From Paenibacillus profundus (GTDB lineage: Bacteria > Bacillota > Bacilli > Paenibacillales > Paenibacillaceae), in NCBI RefSeq assembly GCF_021369635.1, contig NZ_JAJNBZ010000006.1:186001-250000 (forward strand): 64,000 nucleotides of DNA. Direction: 5' to 3'. Position 1 is the stretch's first letter. Each line of letters starts with the position of its first letter. Shown in pieces: positions 25,905 through 35,493 of this stretch. The position numbers and the translations under genes were made by a program. Under the pieces are notes generated by a model. It saw only the letters and a program-made list of their open reading frames with translations. It was not told the DNA's origin and made no database searches.

Positions 25905-27135
25905 TTGCAAGCTTAAGCTGCGTCGGCACCTCGCACGCTGGTCATGTCTGCTGCTCGCCTCGCTCGTGCTGCCCGGTTGCTGGGATGCCCGCATGATCAA
26001 CCAATTGTCCATCACGAGCGGGGTCGCTCTGGATCAAGCTCCTCCGGAGCTGATGACCGAGGAAGGAGCAGTCGGAAGGAACAACGGCAATCTGCCCCAG
26101 AACCCGGACCGCCTGCAGGTGACCTTCGAAATCATTATTCCGAAGATTGCGTCCGGCATGCCGTCCGGCTCGTCCACGGTGAAGCCGTTCACGAACATTA
26201 CAGTGACTGGGGATACCATGCACGAATTGACGCGGCGCATCGCCCTCGAGACGAATCCCATCTTCGCAGAGCACGCCAAAGTCATCTTAATTAGCCGCCA
26301 GCTGGCTGAAAAAGTCGATTTAATCAGGCTGCTCAATATGTTCTACCGTGACGAAGGTTACCGGGAGAGCTGCGTTATTTTCCTTACGGAAAGCGATGCG
26401 AAATCCGTGTTCTCGGTAAAAGGGAACGACATCCCTACGGACACCATTATGAGCATCGCGGACAATCAATTCCGCTCCACGCGGGTGCTTCCGCTATTGA
26501 CGCTGCAGAAGACGATGGAGAAATTGACGAACGGCACGAGCTTCGTGCTTCAAAGCCTGAATGTATACAACGGCAAGCTAATGTTCCATAGCGGTGCCGT
26601 TATAGACGGCGCCACCAAACGGTTTACTGGTTATATGGGAGCATTGGAAATGCAGGGGCTTGCTTGGCTGCACGGTAAAAAAACCGGCGGACTCGTACGG
26701 ATTCCGGAGTTCGAGGGCAAACCATCTTTCGTATACGAAGTCAAAAAGATGACTTCCCGCATCATCCCGGTCGTGAACGGCGATCAGATTTCCTTCCGGG
26801 TTCAGATCAGATCCCGCGGACGCATCTCGGAGGACTGGCGTCCCTTGCAGATAACGGAGAACAAGCTGGATATCGAACGGCTGCTGCAGGATTCCCGCCG
26901 AGACGTCGAACGCGAAATCCGCCTGATGACGCAAAAAACGCTGGACCTGATTCAGCGCAAGTACCAGACCGACATCATCGGCTGCAGCAACGAGCTGCGC
27001 ATTCATCATCCGCAAGTATGGGCCAAGGTAAAGCCGCAATGGAAGCGCATTTTCGCTGAAGCTCCCATAACGGTGGACGTCTCGGTTGACATCGAGGATT
27101 TTGGCCTGGAGAATATGCAGTTGCAAAAAAGATAA
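25894..27135 (+). CDS. gerKC: Ger(x)C family germination lipoprotein
   Basis: 413 residues. The lipobox LVLPGC gives the lipidated Cys followed by WDARMINQLSITSGVALD, the standard GerC start (CWD). The C-terminal half carries the Ger(x)C domain. Anchored on the outer face of the inner spore membrane as the third receptor subunit. Last gene of the operon; a strong terminator follows at 27145. Confidence 0.92.
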   Translation: MKPNCKLKLRRHLARWSCLLLASLVLPGCWDARMINQLSITSGVALDQAPPELMTEEGAVGRNNGNLPQNPDRLQVTFEIIIPKIASGMPSGSSTVKPFTNITVTGDTMHELTRRIALETNPIFAEHAKVILISRQLAEKVDLIRLLNMFYRDEGYRESCVIFLTESDAKSVFSVKGNDIPTDTIMSIADNQFRSTRVLPLLTLQKTMEKLTNGTSFVLQSLNVYNGKLMFHSGAVIDGATKRFTGYMGALEMQGLAWLHGKKTGGLVRIPEFEGKPSFVYEVKKMTSRIIPVVNGDQISFRVQIRSRGRISEDWRPLQITENKLDIERLLQDSRRDVEREIRLMTQKTLDLIQRKYQTDIIGCSNELRIHHPQVWAKVKPQWKRIFAEAPITVDVSVDIEDFGLENMQLQKR

Positions 27136-27144
27136 CTTTCAATG

Positions 27145-27184
27145 AAAACAACCTTAGCGCCTTACAGGCGGCTAAGGTTGTTTT
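27145..27184. terminator. Terminator of the germination operon
   Basis: AAAACAACCTTAGC (27145-27158) pairs with GCTAAGGTTGTTTT (27171-27184). Works in both directions; the metallophosphoesterase gene converges on it. Confidence 0.85.
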
Positions 27185-27205
27185 CTGTGTTGCTGGATAC
27201 GCTCC

Positions 27206-29518
27206 TTATTGCGCGTGAGGGATTTCTGCAGGTGTCTCTATATGCGCCGGCCCCATGGCGGCATTGCTGACATGGACAGACTCCGAATTGTTTCTCACTC
27301 CGGCCGCTTTGATGACAAAATGATAGCTTTTGCTTGAATCAACGTTCTTCAATGTATATTTATACTCGGCTTGACCTGCGACTGCCGGGATGTACAGACT
27401 CCAATTTTTGCCCACCTTTTCACCTTGCTCATAAATTCTGAATCCTCTGACAGGCTCCGAGGCGCCGGAAGGAGCGTTCCAGGAAATAACCGCTTTTCCG
27501 TTCTCGACTTTGATTTTAACCTGCTCGACCTTGGCAGGCTTATCGTCCGTTCTCTTGATGCTGTACTCGTCGTATTTCTTTAAGCCCTCGGCCTTGGCCG
27601 CGGTATAAGAGGTAAATTTCAGAACGTCTTTGGAGATAGAAACGTCCGTGAACATTTTTTTGAAAGGTTGAGCGTTAATGGCCGCAAAATAATCATCATA
27701 CCCTGGATATTTCTCGTAGAACTTTCCGCCCACGGAGTTAGTCATCAGATACACGGTGCCTTTCGGATCAACAACATGGCCATCTTTATCTTTTACAACA
27801 TTTTTGATGGGCTTATCGTTCAGCATTTGATAGGATCTCATGTACATATGGTCATGCGCTTCGAACACCATATCAATGCCCATTTCATCGAATACGGGTA
27901 TCAAGTATTTTTTGTAAAACTGGATGCGGCCATCTTCCCACTGTCCTGCATTATCTCCTGCCGAATAAGGCCCTTTGTGGAATGACACAATTTTCCAATT
28001 TTTGTCAGTCTTCGCAACTTGATTCCTCATCCAGTCCAATTGGGCATTGAATTCAGGATCCGCCCACTCCAATTCACCTTTCTTATTGAGTCCGCCCTCG
28101 AACTGGGAGTTAAATTGCATAAAGAGCGCGTCTCCATATTCAAAAGCATACACGGATCCATCATGAGTGCCTTGAACTACGTCTTTGGGCAAGTTAAAGT
28201 GGTTGTAAAAATTGTTATTTTCTGTTGTCTCATCACCGTCGTAATCTTTCACTTCATGACCGCCAAGTACGGGCACGAAAGGAACATTGGCAAATTCACT
28301 TTGCGGAATGCCTAGAAACCACTGCCATTGGGATTCCAAATCGCCATTATCCACTAAGTCCCCGGTTAAAATAAAGAACTTCGGATCGCCAATGTGATTG
28401 ATCGCTCTGCGGAACGTGTCTTGCCACAGCTCGAATGTGGATTTGCTGGAGGCTTGCGAATCCGAGCCTACAATAAAATGGAAACCCTCATTGCCCGCTT
28501 GATCGGTGGTGAACGAACCGATAGGGCTCCATCCATCCGCATCCCCGTTGCCTGCACGGTATTTGTATGCCGTACCCGGCTTGAGATTATTGGCTATGAC
28601 CTTATGGCTCGCAAACTTTGTCTTTTTCTTTGAAGCCCGATCGCTTTTTACCATGAAAGTCTCGATAATCGTGGAACTCCCGGTATATGTAACCGCTTTG
28701 GCTTCAGGAAATATACCGTTCACCACCTCGGAGGCTTCAACAACCTGCAGCTTCGTGCCTGTGATGTCTTTCGGCGTGTACCATGCAAATGCCGTGCTTG
28801 TTTTGGGATTTCCATTGAGCGTCATATTTAATAATTGGGGCGCTTTCTGGGAAGTGTTCGTTTTTTGCATGCCTTTGACAATGACATCCTTTATTCTGCT
28901 TGAACCTGTCTCGCCTATCGAGCCACTTCCTGATACTCTTGCATTTGAGTTCACGACCCAGCGGATATATAGCCGTTCCTGGTCATTGGCATCGCTTGGG
29001 AGCGCAGCATCCGACAATGAGCCGGCAGCTTTGTAGTCCGTGCCAAGCACTAGCGCGCCGTTGTTAACATCCTTCCAATTGGCCAAGTCTGTGCTGATTT
29101 GAACCTTAAAATCACGAGGCCCTGTGCTTGACGACTTCTGTTGCGAAGCTAAAGTAATATGCTCCAAGCCCTTTGTCGAGAGAGTGGCAACCCAAGCTTT
29201 TTTGTCTTTTCCATTGTCCCAGCCTTGGTAACGGATGCTTTTCTCGCTTTCTTCAAACGTAAAGCCCTTTCTGGAGTTCCCCCCAACCTCTTGAACAAGC
29301 GTAGAGGAATCTTTATACAGTCCAGATGCAGCGTAGAACACGCCGGGATCGTTCTTCATGTTCTTGAATTCCCATTTCGCCACAATCTCTGTGCTAGCCG
29401 CCACTGCCTGTTCTTTCGTCTCGCTTGCAAAGGCCATATTGGAGAATAACAGCATAAACGCTAATAACATGGGGAGCGTTCGATAACACTTCTTTTGCAA
29501 AGCGCGATTAACCTGCAT
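27206..29518 (-). CDS. Secreted metallophosphoesterase with FN3 domains
   Basis: 770 residues from ATG at 29518 (GAGGGAATGGA upstream; an earlier in-frame start has no such site). Signal peptide ends around MAFASET. An N-terminal beta-rich domain is followed by a purple-acid-phosphatase-like FN3 domain. The calcineurin-type core has FILTGDLVDNGDLESQW, VLGGHE, VSFHKGPY and FEAHDHMYMRSY. The C-terminal FN3 is near KVEQVKIKVENGKAVISWNA. Probably a cell-surface or exported phosphatase. In the motif normally written GNHE the metal-binding Asn is Gly (GGHE), which may alter the metal site. Confidence 0.85.
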   Translation of the reverse strand: MQVNRALQKKCYRTLPMLLAFMLLFSNMAFASETKEQAVAASTEIVAKWEFKNMKNDPGVFYAASGLYKDSSTLVQEVGGNSRKGFTFEESEKSIRYQGWDNGKDKKAWVATLSTKGLEHITLASQQKSSSTGPRDFKVQISTDLANWKDVNNGALVLGTDYKAAGSLSDAALPSDANDQERLYIRWVVNSNARVSGSGSIGETGSSRIKDVIVKGMQKTNTSQKAPQLLNMTLNGNPKTSTAFAWYTPKDITGTKLQVVEASEVVNGIFPEAKAVTYTGSSTIIETFMVKSDRASKKKTKFASHKVIANNLKPGTAYKYRAGNGDADGWSPIGSFTTDQAGNEGFHFIVGSDSQASSKSTFELWQDTFRRAINHIGDPKFFILTGDLVDNGDLESQWQWFLGIPQSEFANVPFVPVLGGHEVKDYDGDETTENNNFYNHFNLPKDVVQGTHDGSVYAFEYGDALFMQFNSQFEGGLNKKGELEWADPEFNAQLDWMRNQVAKTDKNWKIVSFHKGPYSAGDNAGQWEDGRIQFYKKYLIPVFDEMGIDMVFEAHDHMYMRSYQMLNDKPIKNVVKDKDGHVVDPKGTVYLMTNSVGGKFYEKYPGYDDYFAAINAQPFKKMFTDVSISKDVLKFTSYTAAKAEGLKKYDEYSIKRTDDKPAKVEQVKIKVENGKAVISWNAPSGASEPVRGFRIYEQGEKVGKNWSLYIPAVAGQAEYKYTLKNVDSSKSYHFVIKAAGVRNNSESVHVSNAAMGPAHIETPAEIPHAQ

Positions 29519-29896
29519 TCCATTCCCTCTTTCCTCACAAAGTAAAATGAAAATCTTTACCAAGAAGATGGTAGCACATTTTAATGTTATGCCTTGCCCG
29601 TTTACATAAACTATAATTTCGCGTTTAAGAGAGTCTGTTATAGTAGTGGATTTGAATGTTGTGGACTGGCGCGTTGTTGATCAGGATTCATAGTCAAAGA
29701 AATACCAGAGGTATGCAATCTGTTCACATTATATGATAGCTTAATTTGAACTTATTGCCTCACTCCCTTTCTAAGTGAACAAAACACGACCAAAAAATGA
29801 AATCGATTAAACAGGGATATCATACTCTAACTTGTTTTTTTTGTAAACAAAGAAAAGACTTGTATATTATTAGTGCAGCTGATTATTTACCCGCGT
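29519..29896. other. Non-coding stretch, no clear feature
   Basis: Upstream region of the metallophosphoesterase gene. A/T rich with a run TTGTTTTTTTTGTAAAC at about 29830. I see no hairpin terminator, convincing operator or coding frame. Confidence 0.5.
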
Positions 29897-29989
29897 CTAT
29901 CCCCCTAGCCATACTCGATCCACCAACACGCGGACACCGTCGGTGACTTCGGGATCATATATGCGTTTCATTTTGAACTCACTCATCAT
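29897..29989 (-). pseudogene. DUF488 family protein, N-terminal fragment
   Basis: ATG ATG at 29989/29986 after GGGAGGAAG. Reads MMSEFKMKRIYDPEVTDGVR, then VLVDRVWLGG and a stop. DUF488 proteins begin KRIYDPP...DGYRVLVDRLWPRG, so this is the first 30 residues with the rest lost. Upstream the same frame stays open to 30307 (WQRLWRTSLPDFSTSFPANK), a sequence I cannot assign. Confidence 0.65.
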
Positions 29990-30249
29990 TATCCATCTTC
30001 CTCCCAGATATTTGTTTTTATTTGCTGGAAAACTTGTAGAAAAATCCGGCAGACTCGTCCGCCATAAACGCTGCCATTGACGAACATCCTGCTTAGATTC
30101 CGACTCCAGCAATTTTGCAAGGCTCGGCGAAGTGGCTGAAGCGCCATCCTTCGGTCTTCGCGGATTGAACAAAACACCTTCATTTTTGTAAAAAATGCGC
30201 AGGATTCGATCCTTTGTGCCTATCCTTTCTAGGGCAGTCCCAAATATGC

Positions 30250-30289
30250 AAAAGCCGCTCATCCCAATGTAAGGGATTGAGCGGCTTTT
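30250..30289. terminator. Terminator after the glycolipid-binding protein gene
   Basis: AAAAGCCGCTCA (30250-30261) and TGAGCGGCTTTT (30278-30289) form a perfect stem; T tract on the minus strand. Confidence 0.8.
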
Positions 30290-30291
30290 AT

Positions 30292-30840
30292 TTAAATTCT
30301 CAACCATTCTTTTTCATATTCTACTACTACTCCATTCGAATCCACTTCTAGGCGAGCTGTATATCCGCTTTTGATTGACTTATAAATATACGTGTTATTA
30401 TTAATTCGTTCGTATGATTGCTCAAGAGGCTGAATTTCTAAGTGCGGAAAACGAATCCAAGCTGCCGTAACCGTAGCCGACTCTCCTACCGCTAAATTTA
30501 GGCGCTTAATTGGCAATACATTAGTTGAAGGCGTTACGCCGATATCAATATCTTTAAGTCCCGATAGCTTTTGTATCTCGTTCCCGTTCAAAGTCCAGCG
30601 GTTGTTATTGTCCCGCAGCACTTGCAGCGTTTGACTGCTGTTTTCATTCTGGACGCTCAGAATCACTTCACTGGTGTTTCCCTCTTGATCGCACTTGACT
30701 GTATAGTCAATAAAAGACTTTTCATTGTTTTCGCCACTTATTACTTTGCCTTCTATAGTTAATGACGTTTCAAAGGAAATATTGCAGTACTCCATCCCAA
30801 AGCCGTTCAACCGCTTCCATATAACTGTTTGCTTCATCAC
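30292..30840 (-). CDS. Putative glycolipid-binding domain protein (DUF1089)
   Basis: 182 residues over the whole length of the family. Conserved pieces: VIWKRLNGFGMEYCNIS, LSGLKDIDIGVTPSTNVLPI, LAVGESATVTAAWIRFPHLE and LEQSYERI. Cytoplasmic, no signal. Related P. aeruginosa protein structure suggested glycolipid binding; cellular role unknown. GGAGCAAGAGAAGTG precedes the ATG pair. Confidence 0.8.
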   Translation of the reverse strand: MMKQTVIWKRLNGFGMEYCNISFETSLTIEGKVISGENNEKSFIDYTVKCDQEGNTSEVILSVQNENSSQTLQVLRDNNNRWTLNGNEIQKLSGLKDIDIGVTPSTNVLPIKRLNLAVGESATVTAAWIRFPHLEIQPLEQSYERINNNTYIYKSIKSGYTARLEVDSNGVVVEYEKEWLRI

Positions 30841-31032
30841 TTCTCTTGCTCCTAAAATAGTTTTCTAAATGACAACGCTAATATGGCCACAACCTAAAGC
30901 TGTTTTCAACAAATTGTTCGTTTGTTCCACTTGATCGATTATATACAGTTCTTCCTTTACGGTCTCTCTACTTGTCGCTATATCGTCCATTTAAACTTAA
31001 CTATCGCTCATTCATTTGTCAATAAAATGAAA

Positions 31033-31056
31033 ACGCCGCCCGGCAACGGGCAGCGT
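31033..31056 (-). terminator. Terminator after the secreted Gly-rich protein gene
   Basis: ACGCCGCCCG and CGGGCAGCGT pair with one mismatch around GCAA; the minus strand continues TTTTCATTTTATT. Confidence 0.8.
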
Positions 31057-31063
31057 CTCTTCA

Positions 31064-31831
31064 TTAATTCGTAGCTGAAGCAGCCGCATTTGCAGAGGTA
31101 TCTCCACCTGGGGCCTTATGCTTAACACCAACACCACCTTTGCTTTCCACGAATTTCTTGATTGAATCGGTCATACCATCCTTGAGTTTGCTGATAAGGT
31201 CATCCTCGCTGATACCTTTGGCTGTTGCAATATCAAGAATCGATTTATCAGCTTCCAGTTCAGTTCTCAGTTTTTCTTGAGTAATACCCAGAATTTGTGT
31301 CAACACTTCAGGGTTGCCGAATCCCATACCGCCATGACCGCCACGTTTTCCTTCACGTCCGCCAACAGGACCCGTACCTTCAATTTGCTTCGTCAGCCGC
31401 TCAGACAGACTAGACAAAATTTTGTCCGCTTGTTCCTGTGTCACCTTGCCTCCGGTCACCTCGGCGTTAATGGTTTCAGTCTCGGCAGCAATAAGCTTTT
31501 GCAGGTAGTCCTCTTTGCTTAACCCGCTCGCTTCGGCAACTTCCACTAACGTTTTGCCTTCTTTGAGACTAGCCGTGATGGAAGCTTCATCGACATTGAG
31601 TATCGTAGCCGTTTCTTTTACCACATTGCCATGACGCCCGCCTTTTTCGCCGAAGCCGCCGCGTCCTTTGCCATCCTGCGCATTCCGGTCTGCTTTCAGT
31701 TGTTGAACGGAGGTGCTGTTAGTTGCATCCGATGCTGACTCGGCGAGCGCATAATTTTGAACAGCTCCGACTCCGAGAACAAAAGCCGCGATCATTGTGC
31801 CTGTAGCAATTTTTTTGCTAATTGGTTTCAT
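31064..31831 (-). CDS. Secreted protein with two DUF2680/YckD-like helical repeats
   Basis: 255 residues with a signal peptide (1-30, ending NYALAES). Two related helical modules follow Gly/Lys/Arg-rich spacers. The first has VKETATILNVDEASITASLK and LVEVAEASGLSKEDYLQKLI; the second has LTQILGITQEKLRTELEADK and ILDIATAKGISEDDLISKLK. Such modules (L.. I.. EL..GKS...IA...G) occur in DUF2680/YckD exported proteins of unknown role. Gly-rich linkers suggest wall association. Confidence 0.7.
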   Translation of the reverse strand: MKPISKKIATGTMIAAFVLGVGAVQNYALAESASDATNSTSVQQLKADRNAQDGKGRGGFGEKGGRHGNVVKETATILNVDEASITASLKEGKTLVEVAEASGLSKEDYLQKLIAAETETINAEVTGGKVTQEQADKILSSLSERLTKQIEGTGPVGGREGKRGGHGGMGFGNPEVLTQILGITQEKLRTELEADKSILDIATAKGISEDDLISKLKDGMTDSIKKFVESKGGVGVKHKAPGGDTSANAAASATN

Positions 31832-32103
31832 AGTTGTCTTCCACCTTTTCGGTTTATTTTTGTTTCCTGCTTACAACACCAAGTTTAGGCTCCTTACCTG
31901 AATTGCACATTAGAATAAACTGAATGTTAGCTGAGCATATTCTGAGAAATGACTGAAAATAAAAGATGATTTAACGATGGAGAAGTATAAAGAAGGAGCA
32001 ACTAACAATATCAAGTCAATTGGAGGCGTTTCCTGCATTGGATTTTTGAAATGTCGATTCTTTATGAATAGTATTACGAAGGTGTTTCCAAACAACAAAA
32101 GGA

Positions 32104-32130
32104 AAGCCGCGGCATTTTCAGCCGCGGCTT
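32104..32130 (-). terminator. Terminator of the repeat-rich secreted protein gene
   Basis: AAGCCGCGGC (32104-32113) and GCCGCGGCTT (32121-32130) form a perfect 10-bp stem; minus strand then has TTCCTTTTGTTG. Confidence 0.85.
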
Positions 32131-32136
32131 CGTTCA

Positions 32137-34494
32137 TTAATGCGATTCGGCAGGATTTAGGCTGCCGTTGGCGCCTTTATCGTACGAGTTAATTTCAAAG
32201 GTAATAATTTTATCGTAGATAATGACATCTTTTCGTTGCTTGAACGGACCTTTATTGTTGCCGTGCTTATCGATAGAGAACGTGATTGGCCCCGTTCCAG
32301 CGGCACGACCTTCATACCAACTGATGAAAGCACTCACTTCCGTCATAGATAAGTCGTATTCTTTGTCCGCCCCGTTTACCAGCGTAATCCGGAGCAGAGC
32401 CCGTTCTCCCGGTGTTCCCGGTTCACCAGGTTCCGGGCCCGGATTGTCTCCGGCCTTCGGCATGACGGCAACTTCGTTCGAATTCGCGCTCTCCCCTGCT
32501 TCGTGCAAAGCCGTCACGACATAATAATAAATCTTCCCGTTAACGACATTGGTATCGATATATGAATAAGTGCTCGAAGTAACGGTCGCAATTGTCGTAT
32601 AGGAACCGCCTGTGGTATCGGAACGTTTCACATTGTATCCGGTTGCAGCATGTACCATATTCCAACTCAACATCGCTCTCGCATCCCCTGCAGTTCCAGT
32701 CAAAAGAATGTTCTCTGCAGGTGGCTCAGCAGTTACTTTGCCAAATACGTTCCACTCCGCCACCGTCGAAAAGGAGCCTGTCGTCTTCAGTACCACCGTT
32801 GCCACGTCTGCAATAGGTGCAGGCAGCGATTCGACACTGTCGTTGGTGACTGGCTTATAGGAAAGCAGTAAATTGTGGTTCGCGTCGTAAAACTCGACCA
32901 CTGCATCATGGCCGGTATACTTATTGACAATGACGCCTGATATTTCTGCCGGTGCGGAGAACGTGTGCCAGACGATCTTATTTCTATTCACCTCATATGC
33001 AGTCGACGGATTGTTGTCTGTCAGCAGCCGCACATTTTCCGTCGGATTAGCCAAAGACGCTCCGGCTTTCAACGTAAGCCCGTCCAGCAACCCGCCCGTA
33101 TATTTGGTGGCATCCGGCTTAATGCTCCTCTCGCCAGAATGGCCGCTCTCTCCTGCTTCGTTGACGGCGCTTACGACATAGTAATACATAACGCCGTTGC
33201 TTACGGCCTTGTCCGTATAAGCCGTGCCCTTCACATTGGGAGCCAGCAAAGCGTACGGTCCGCCGGGTGACGTTGCCCGCTTGACATGGTACGCTTTCGC
33301 CCCCGTCGAGCCCCATTCGAGCGTTACCGTCTTATCGCCGGCTTGGATCCAATTGATGGTTGGTACAGAAGGCGCGACCGAAGGTGTAGTGAATACGTTC
33401 CACTCTGCAACCGTGGAGAAGGAGCCTGACGTCTTCAGTACTACCGTCGTCACATTACTGACCGGATTGGGCAGCGATTCTACGCCGTCATTGACCACAG
33501 GCTTGTGGGTAAGCAGCAAATTGTTGTTCGCATCGTAAAACTCGATCATTGCTTCATGGCCGGTGTACTTATTAACAATGACGGCTGAAATTTCCGTCGG
33601 CGCGGAGAACGTGTGCCAGACGAACTTGCTTCGATTCACCTCATATGCAGTCGACGGATTGTTGTCTGTCAGCAGCCGCACGTTTTCCGTCGGATTAGCT
33701 AAAGACGCTCCCGCTTTCAACGTAAGCCCGTCCAGCAGCCCGCCCGTATATTTGGTGGCATCCGGCTTAATGCTCCTCTCGCCAGAATGGCTGCTCTCTC
33801 CTGCTTCGTTGACGGCGCTTACAACATAGTAATACATAACGCCGTTGCTTACGGCCTTGTCCGTATAAGCCGTGCCCTTCATATTGGAAGCTAGCAAAGC
33901 GTACGGTCCGCCGGGTGACGTTGCCCGCTTGACATGATACGCTTTCGCCCCCGTCGAGCCCCATTCGAGCGTTACCGTCTTATCGCCGGCTTGGATCCAA
34001 TTGATCGTTGGTACAGAAGGCGCGACCGAAGGTGTAGTGAATACGTTCCACTCTGCAACCGTGGAGAAGGAGCCTGACGTCTTCAGTACCACCGTCGTCA
34101 CATTACTGACCGGATCGGGCAGCGATTCTACGCCGTCATTGACCACAGGCTTGTAGGTAAGCAGTAAATTATGGTTTGCATCGTAAAACTCGATTAATGC
34201 TTCGTGGCCGGTATACTTATTAACAATGACGGCTGAAATTTCCGTCGGCGTGGAGAACGTGTGCCAGACGAGCTTGCTTCGATTCACCTCATATAAAGTC
34301 GCTGGATTGTTGTCTGTCAGCTGCGTCACCGCATTGCCTACCGGCTGTCCTATGGCGCTTCCCGTTGGCAGCGCGACTCCGTCCAGCAGGCCGCCCGAAT
34401 ATTTGCTTGCCGCGGCGTTCGCGGGCGCGGCGTGCATCAAGCTTGCGATCAACGTCAACAATAAGCACAACCAACCGAATTTGTTTAACCTCAT
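32137..34494 (-). CDS. Large secreted protein with three discoidin-like/FN3 repeat units
   Basis: 785 residues with a signal peptide (about 1-28, ending APANAAA). Three units of about 216 residues each contain a beta-sandwich domain (GGLLDG..., NPSTAYEVNR, FVWHTFSAPTEIS, VAEWNVF) and an FN3 domain (KTVTLEWGSTGAKAYHVKRA...YYYVVSAVNEAGES). Units 1 and 2 are nearly identical, unit 3 diverged. The C-terminal 110 residues after a Pro/Gly linker (GPEPGEPGTPGE) form a separate domain seen at the end of other Paenibacillus exported proteins. Probably carbohydrate- or surface-binding; no catalytic domain seen. Confidence 0.8.
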   Translation of the reverse strand: MRLNKFGWLCLLLTLIASLMHAAPANAAASKYSGGLLDGVALPTGSAIGQPVGNAVTQLTDNNPATLYEVNRSKLVWHTFSTPTEISAVIVNKYTGHEALIEFYDANHNLLLTYKPVVNDGVESLPDPVSNVTTVVLKTSGSFSTVAEWNVFTTPSVAPSVPTINWIQAGDKTVTLEWGSTGAKAYHVKRATSPGGPYALLASNMKGTAYTDKAVSNGVMYYYVVSAVNEAGESSHSGERSIKPDATKYTGGLLDGLTLKAGASLANPTENVRLLTDNNPSTAYEVNRSKFVWHTFSAPTEISAVIVNKYTGHEAMIEFYDANNNLLLTHKPVVNDGVESLPNPVSNVTTVVLKTSGSFSTVAEWNVFTTPSVAPSVPTINWIQAGDKTVTLEWGSTGAKAYHVKRATSPGGPYALLAPNVKGTAYTDKAVSNGVMYYYVVSAVNEAGESGHSGERSIKPDATKYTGGLLDGLTLKAGASLANPTENVRLLTDNNPSTAYEVNRNKIVWHTFSAPAEISGVIVNKYTGHDAVVEFYDANHNLLLSYKPVTNDSVESLPAPIADVATVVLKTTGSFSTVAEWNVFGKVTAEPPAENILLTGTAGDARAMLSWNMVHAATGYNVKRSDTTGGSYTTIATVTSSTYSYIDTNVVNGKIYYYVVTALHEAGESANSNEVAVMPKAGDNPGPEPGEPGTPGERALLRITLVNGADKEYDLSMTEVSAFISWYEGRAAGTGPITFSIDKHGNNKGPFKQRKDVIIYDKIITFEINSYDKGANGSLNPAESH
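33101..34396 (-). repeat. 648-bp tandem direct repeat inside the secreted protein gene
   Basis: The sequence TATTTGGTGGCATCCGG at 33101 recurs at 33749, and long identical stretches keep the same 648-bp offset. 216 codons per unit keep the frame, so copy number could change by recombination. Confidence 0.8.
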
Positions 34495-34918
34495 CTTATC
34501 TCCTCCTAGAATATAAAACGAAAGTTATAATATGTAATTACAAATCCAGTATATAACATAATCTTCATTTATACTACTATAGTCTTATATCAAATTATTT
34601 AAATAGGTATTTTGAACTCTATTAAAGTTGATTTTTGAGTAATTCCAGGAAAAAACGGAACAAACAGCAATCTACACACGATGTGGGAAATACGAACACA
34701 CTACAAAAACGTACTTTTCAATTTCACTTAGAACAATTATTTTCTATTACTGGGTCAGTAATCGCAATAATAGTTTACATAATATATATTATGACAAATG
34801 CACACACTAATTAGTTTACTGGTCTGTCCTAAGCTATACTACATTCATGATGCAAGCTCCTGCAGCATAAGAATAGAACACCGCGATCCATACTTATTTA
34901 ACCGATGGAGGGTTCCCT
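34495..34918. other. A/T-rich intergenic region
   Basis: Contains the ribosome site GATAAGATGAGG region of the minus-strand secreted protein and, at its right end, GATGGAGGG before the kinase-like fragment. Apart from CATAATATATATTATG near 34775 I see no operator, hairpin or coding frame. Confidence 0.5.
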
Positions 34919-35033
34919 ATGCCCAAGTCTGTCAAACAGCTGATTAACGAGATCGACCTCTGGAAGGATGCGTACCATATCCGTTACGAGCCTTTACAAG
35001 GAGGCTGCACGAACGATACGTACAAAGTGCCCC
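34919..35033 (+). pseudogene. Choline/ethanolamine kinase-like phosphotransferase, 5' fragment
   Basis: ATG at 34919 after GATGGAGGG. Reads MPKSVKQLINEIDLWKDAYH and IRYEPLQGGCTNDTYKV, the N-terminal ATP-loop region of LicA/APH-type kinases (LxGGxTN). At about 35031 homology stops and the sequence becomes the antisense of an LplB-type permease gene; the frame that continues to 35455 is only that antisense. Confidence 0.7.
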
Positions 35034-35428
35034 TGCAACGAGAACAGTTCAAAGATAACCCCGCCAAGCACCGTCCACGAGAGAAAGAAAGGAAGAAAGA
35101 TACTCGTCTGCACCGTCTTCATAAACCATTTAAGCCGCAGCTCGTTCAACAGCAGCGCCAAAATGAGCGGGATAATAAGACCGAACACGATCTTCAATAT
35201 GGCAATAACGAGTGTATTCCACAGCACTTGATAGAAATCAGGGAGATTGAATACGTACGTGAAGTTGTCCCAGCCTACGAACTTCGACTTGAAAAAGCCG
35301 AGTATCGGCTCGAATTTCTGAAATGCCATGACGAGACCGAACATCGGTCCATAGCTGTATATGAGCGTTACGATGACCCCAGGAATGAGCATCAGGTGCA
35401 GAGGCCATTCTCGCCGCATCTCTTTCAT
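34994..35428 (-). pseudogene. LplB-type sugar ABC permease, 5' fragment
   Basis: From ATG at 35428: MKEMRREWPLHLMLIPGVIV, GPMFGLVMAFQKF, FVGWDNFTYVF, LNELRLKWFMKTVQTSIFLP, FFLSWTVLGGVIFELFSLQG. These are the first three membrane helices of a CUT1/LplB permease. After FSLQG at about 35034 the frame runs 13 codons through kinase antisense to a stop. More than half of the protein is missing. Confidence 0.75.
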
Positions 35429-35493
35429 ACTGTAAACGATGATTTCATCCTATGATGCCTCCTATACGGTCACGATTGCTCGTATTACTCGGT

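Noticed and set aside
32924-33829. Repeated plus-strand frames opposite the secreted repeat protein
   Set aside because: They recur only because the minus-strand gene has tandem repeats; no start sites or protein-like features.
33101-34396. Tandem repeats considered as CRISPR-like array
   Set aside because: Unit length is 648 bp and codes for protein; there are no short repeats with unique spacers. No CRISPR array was seen anywhere in the window.
34919-35455. 178-codon plus-strand frame as one gene
   Set aside because: Only the first 38 codons are kinase-like; the rest is the exact antisense of the LplB-type permease fragment.
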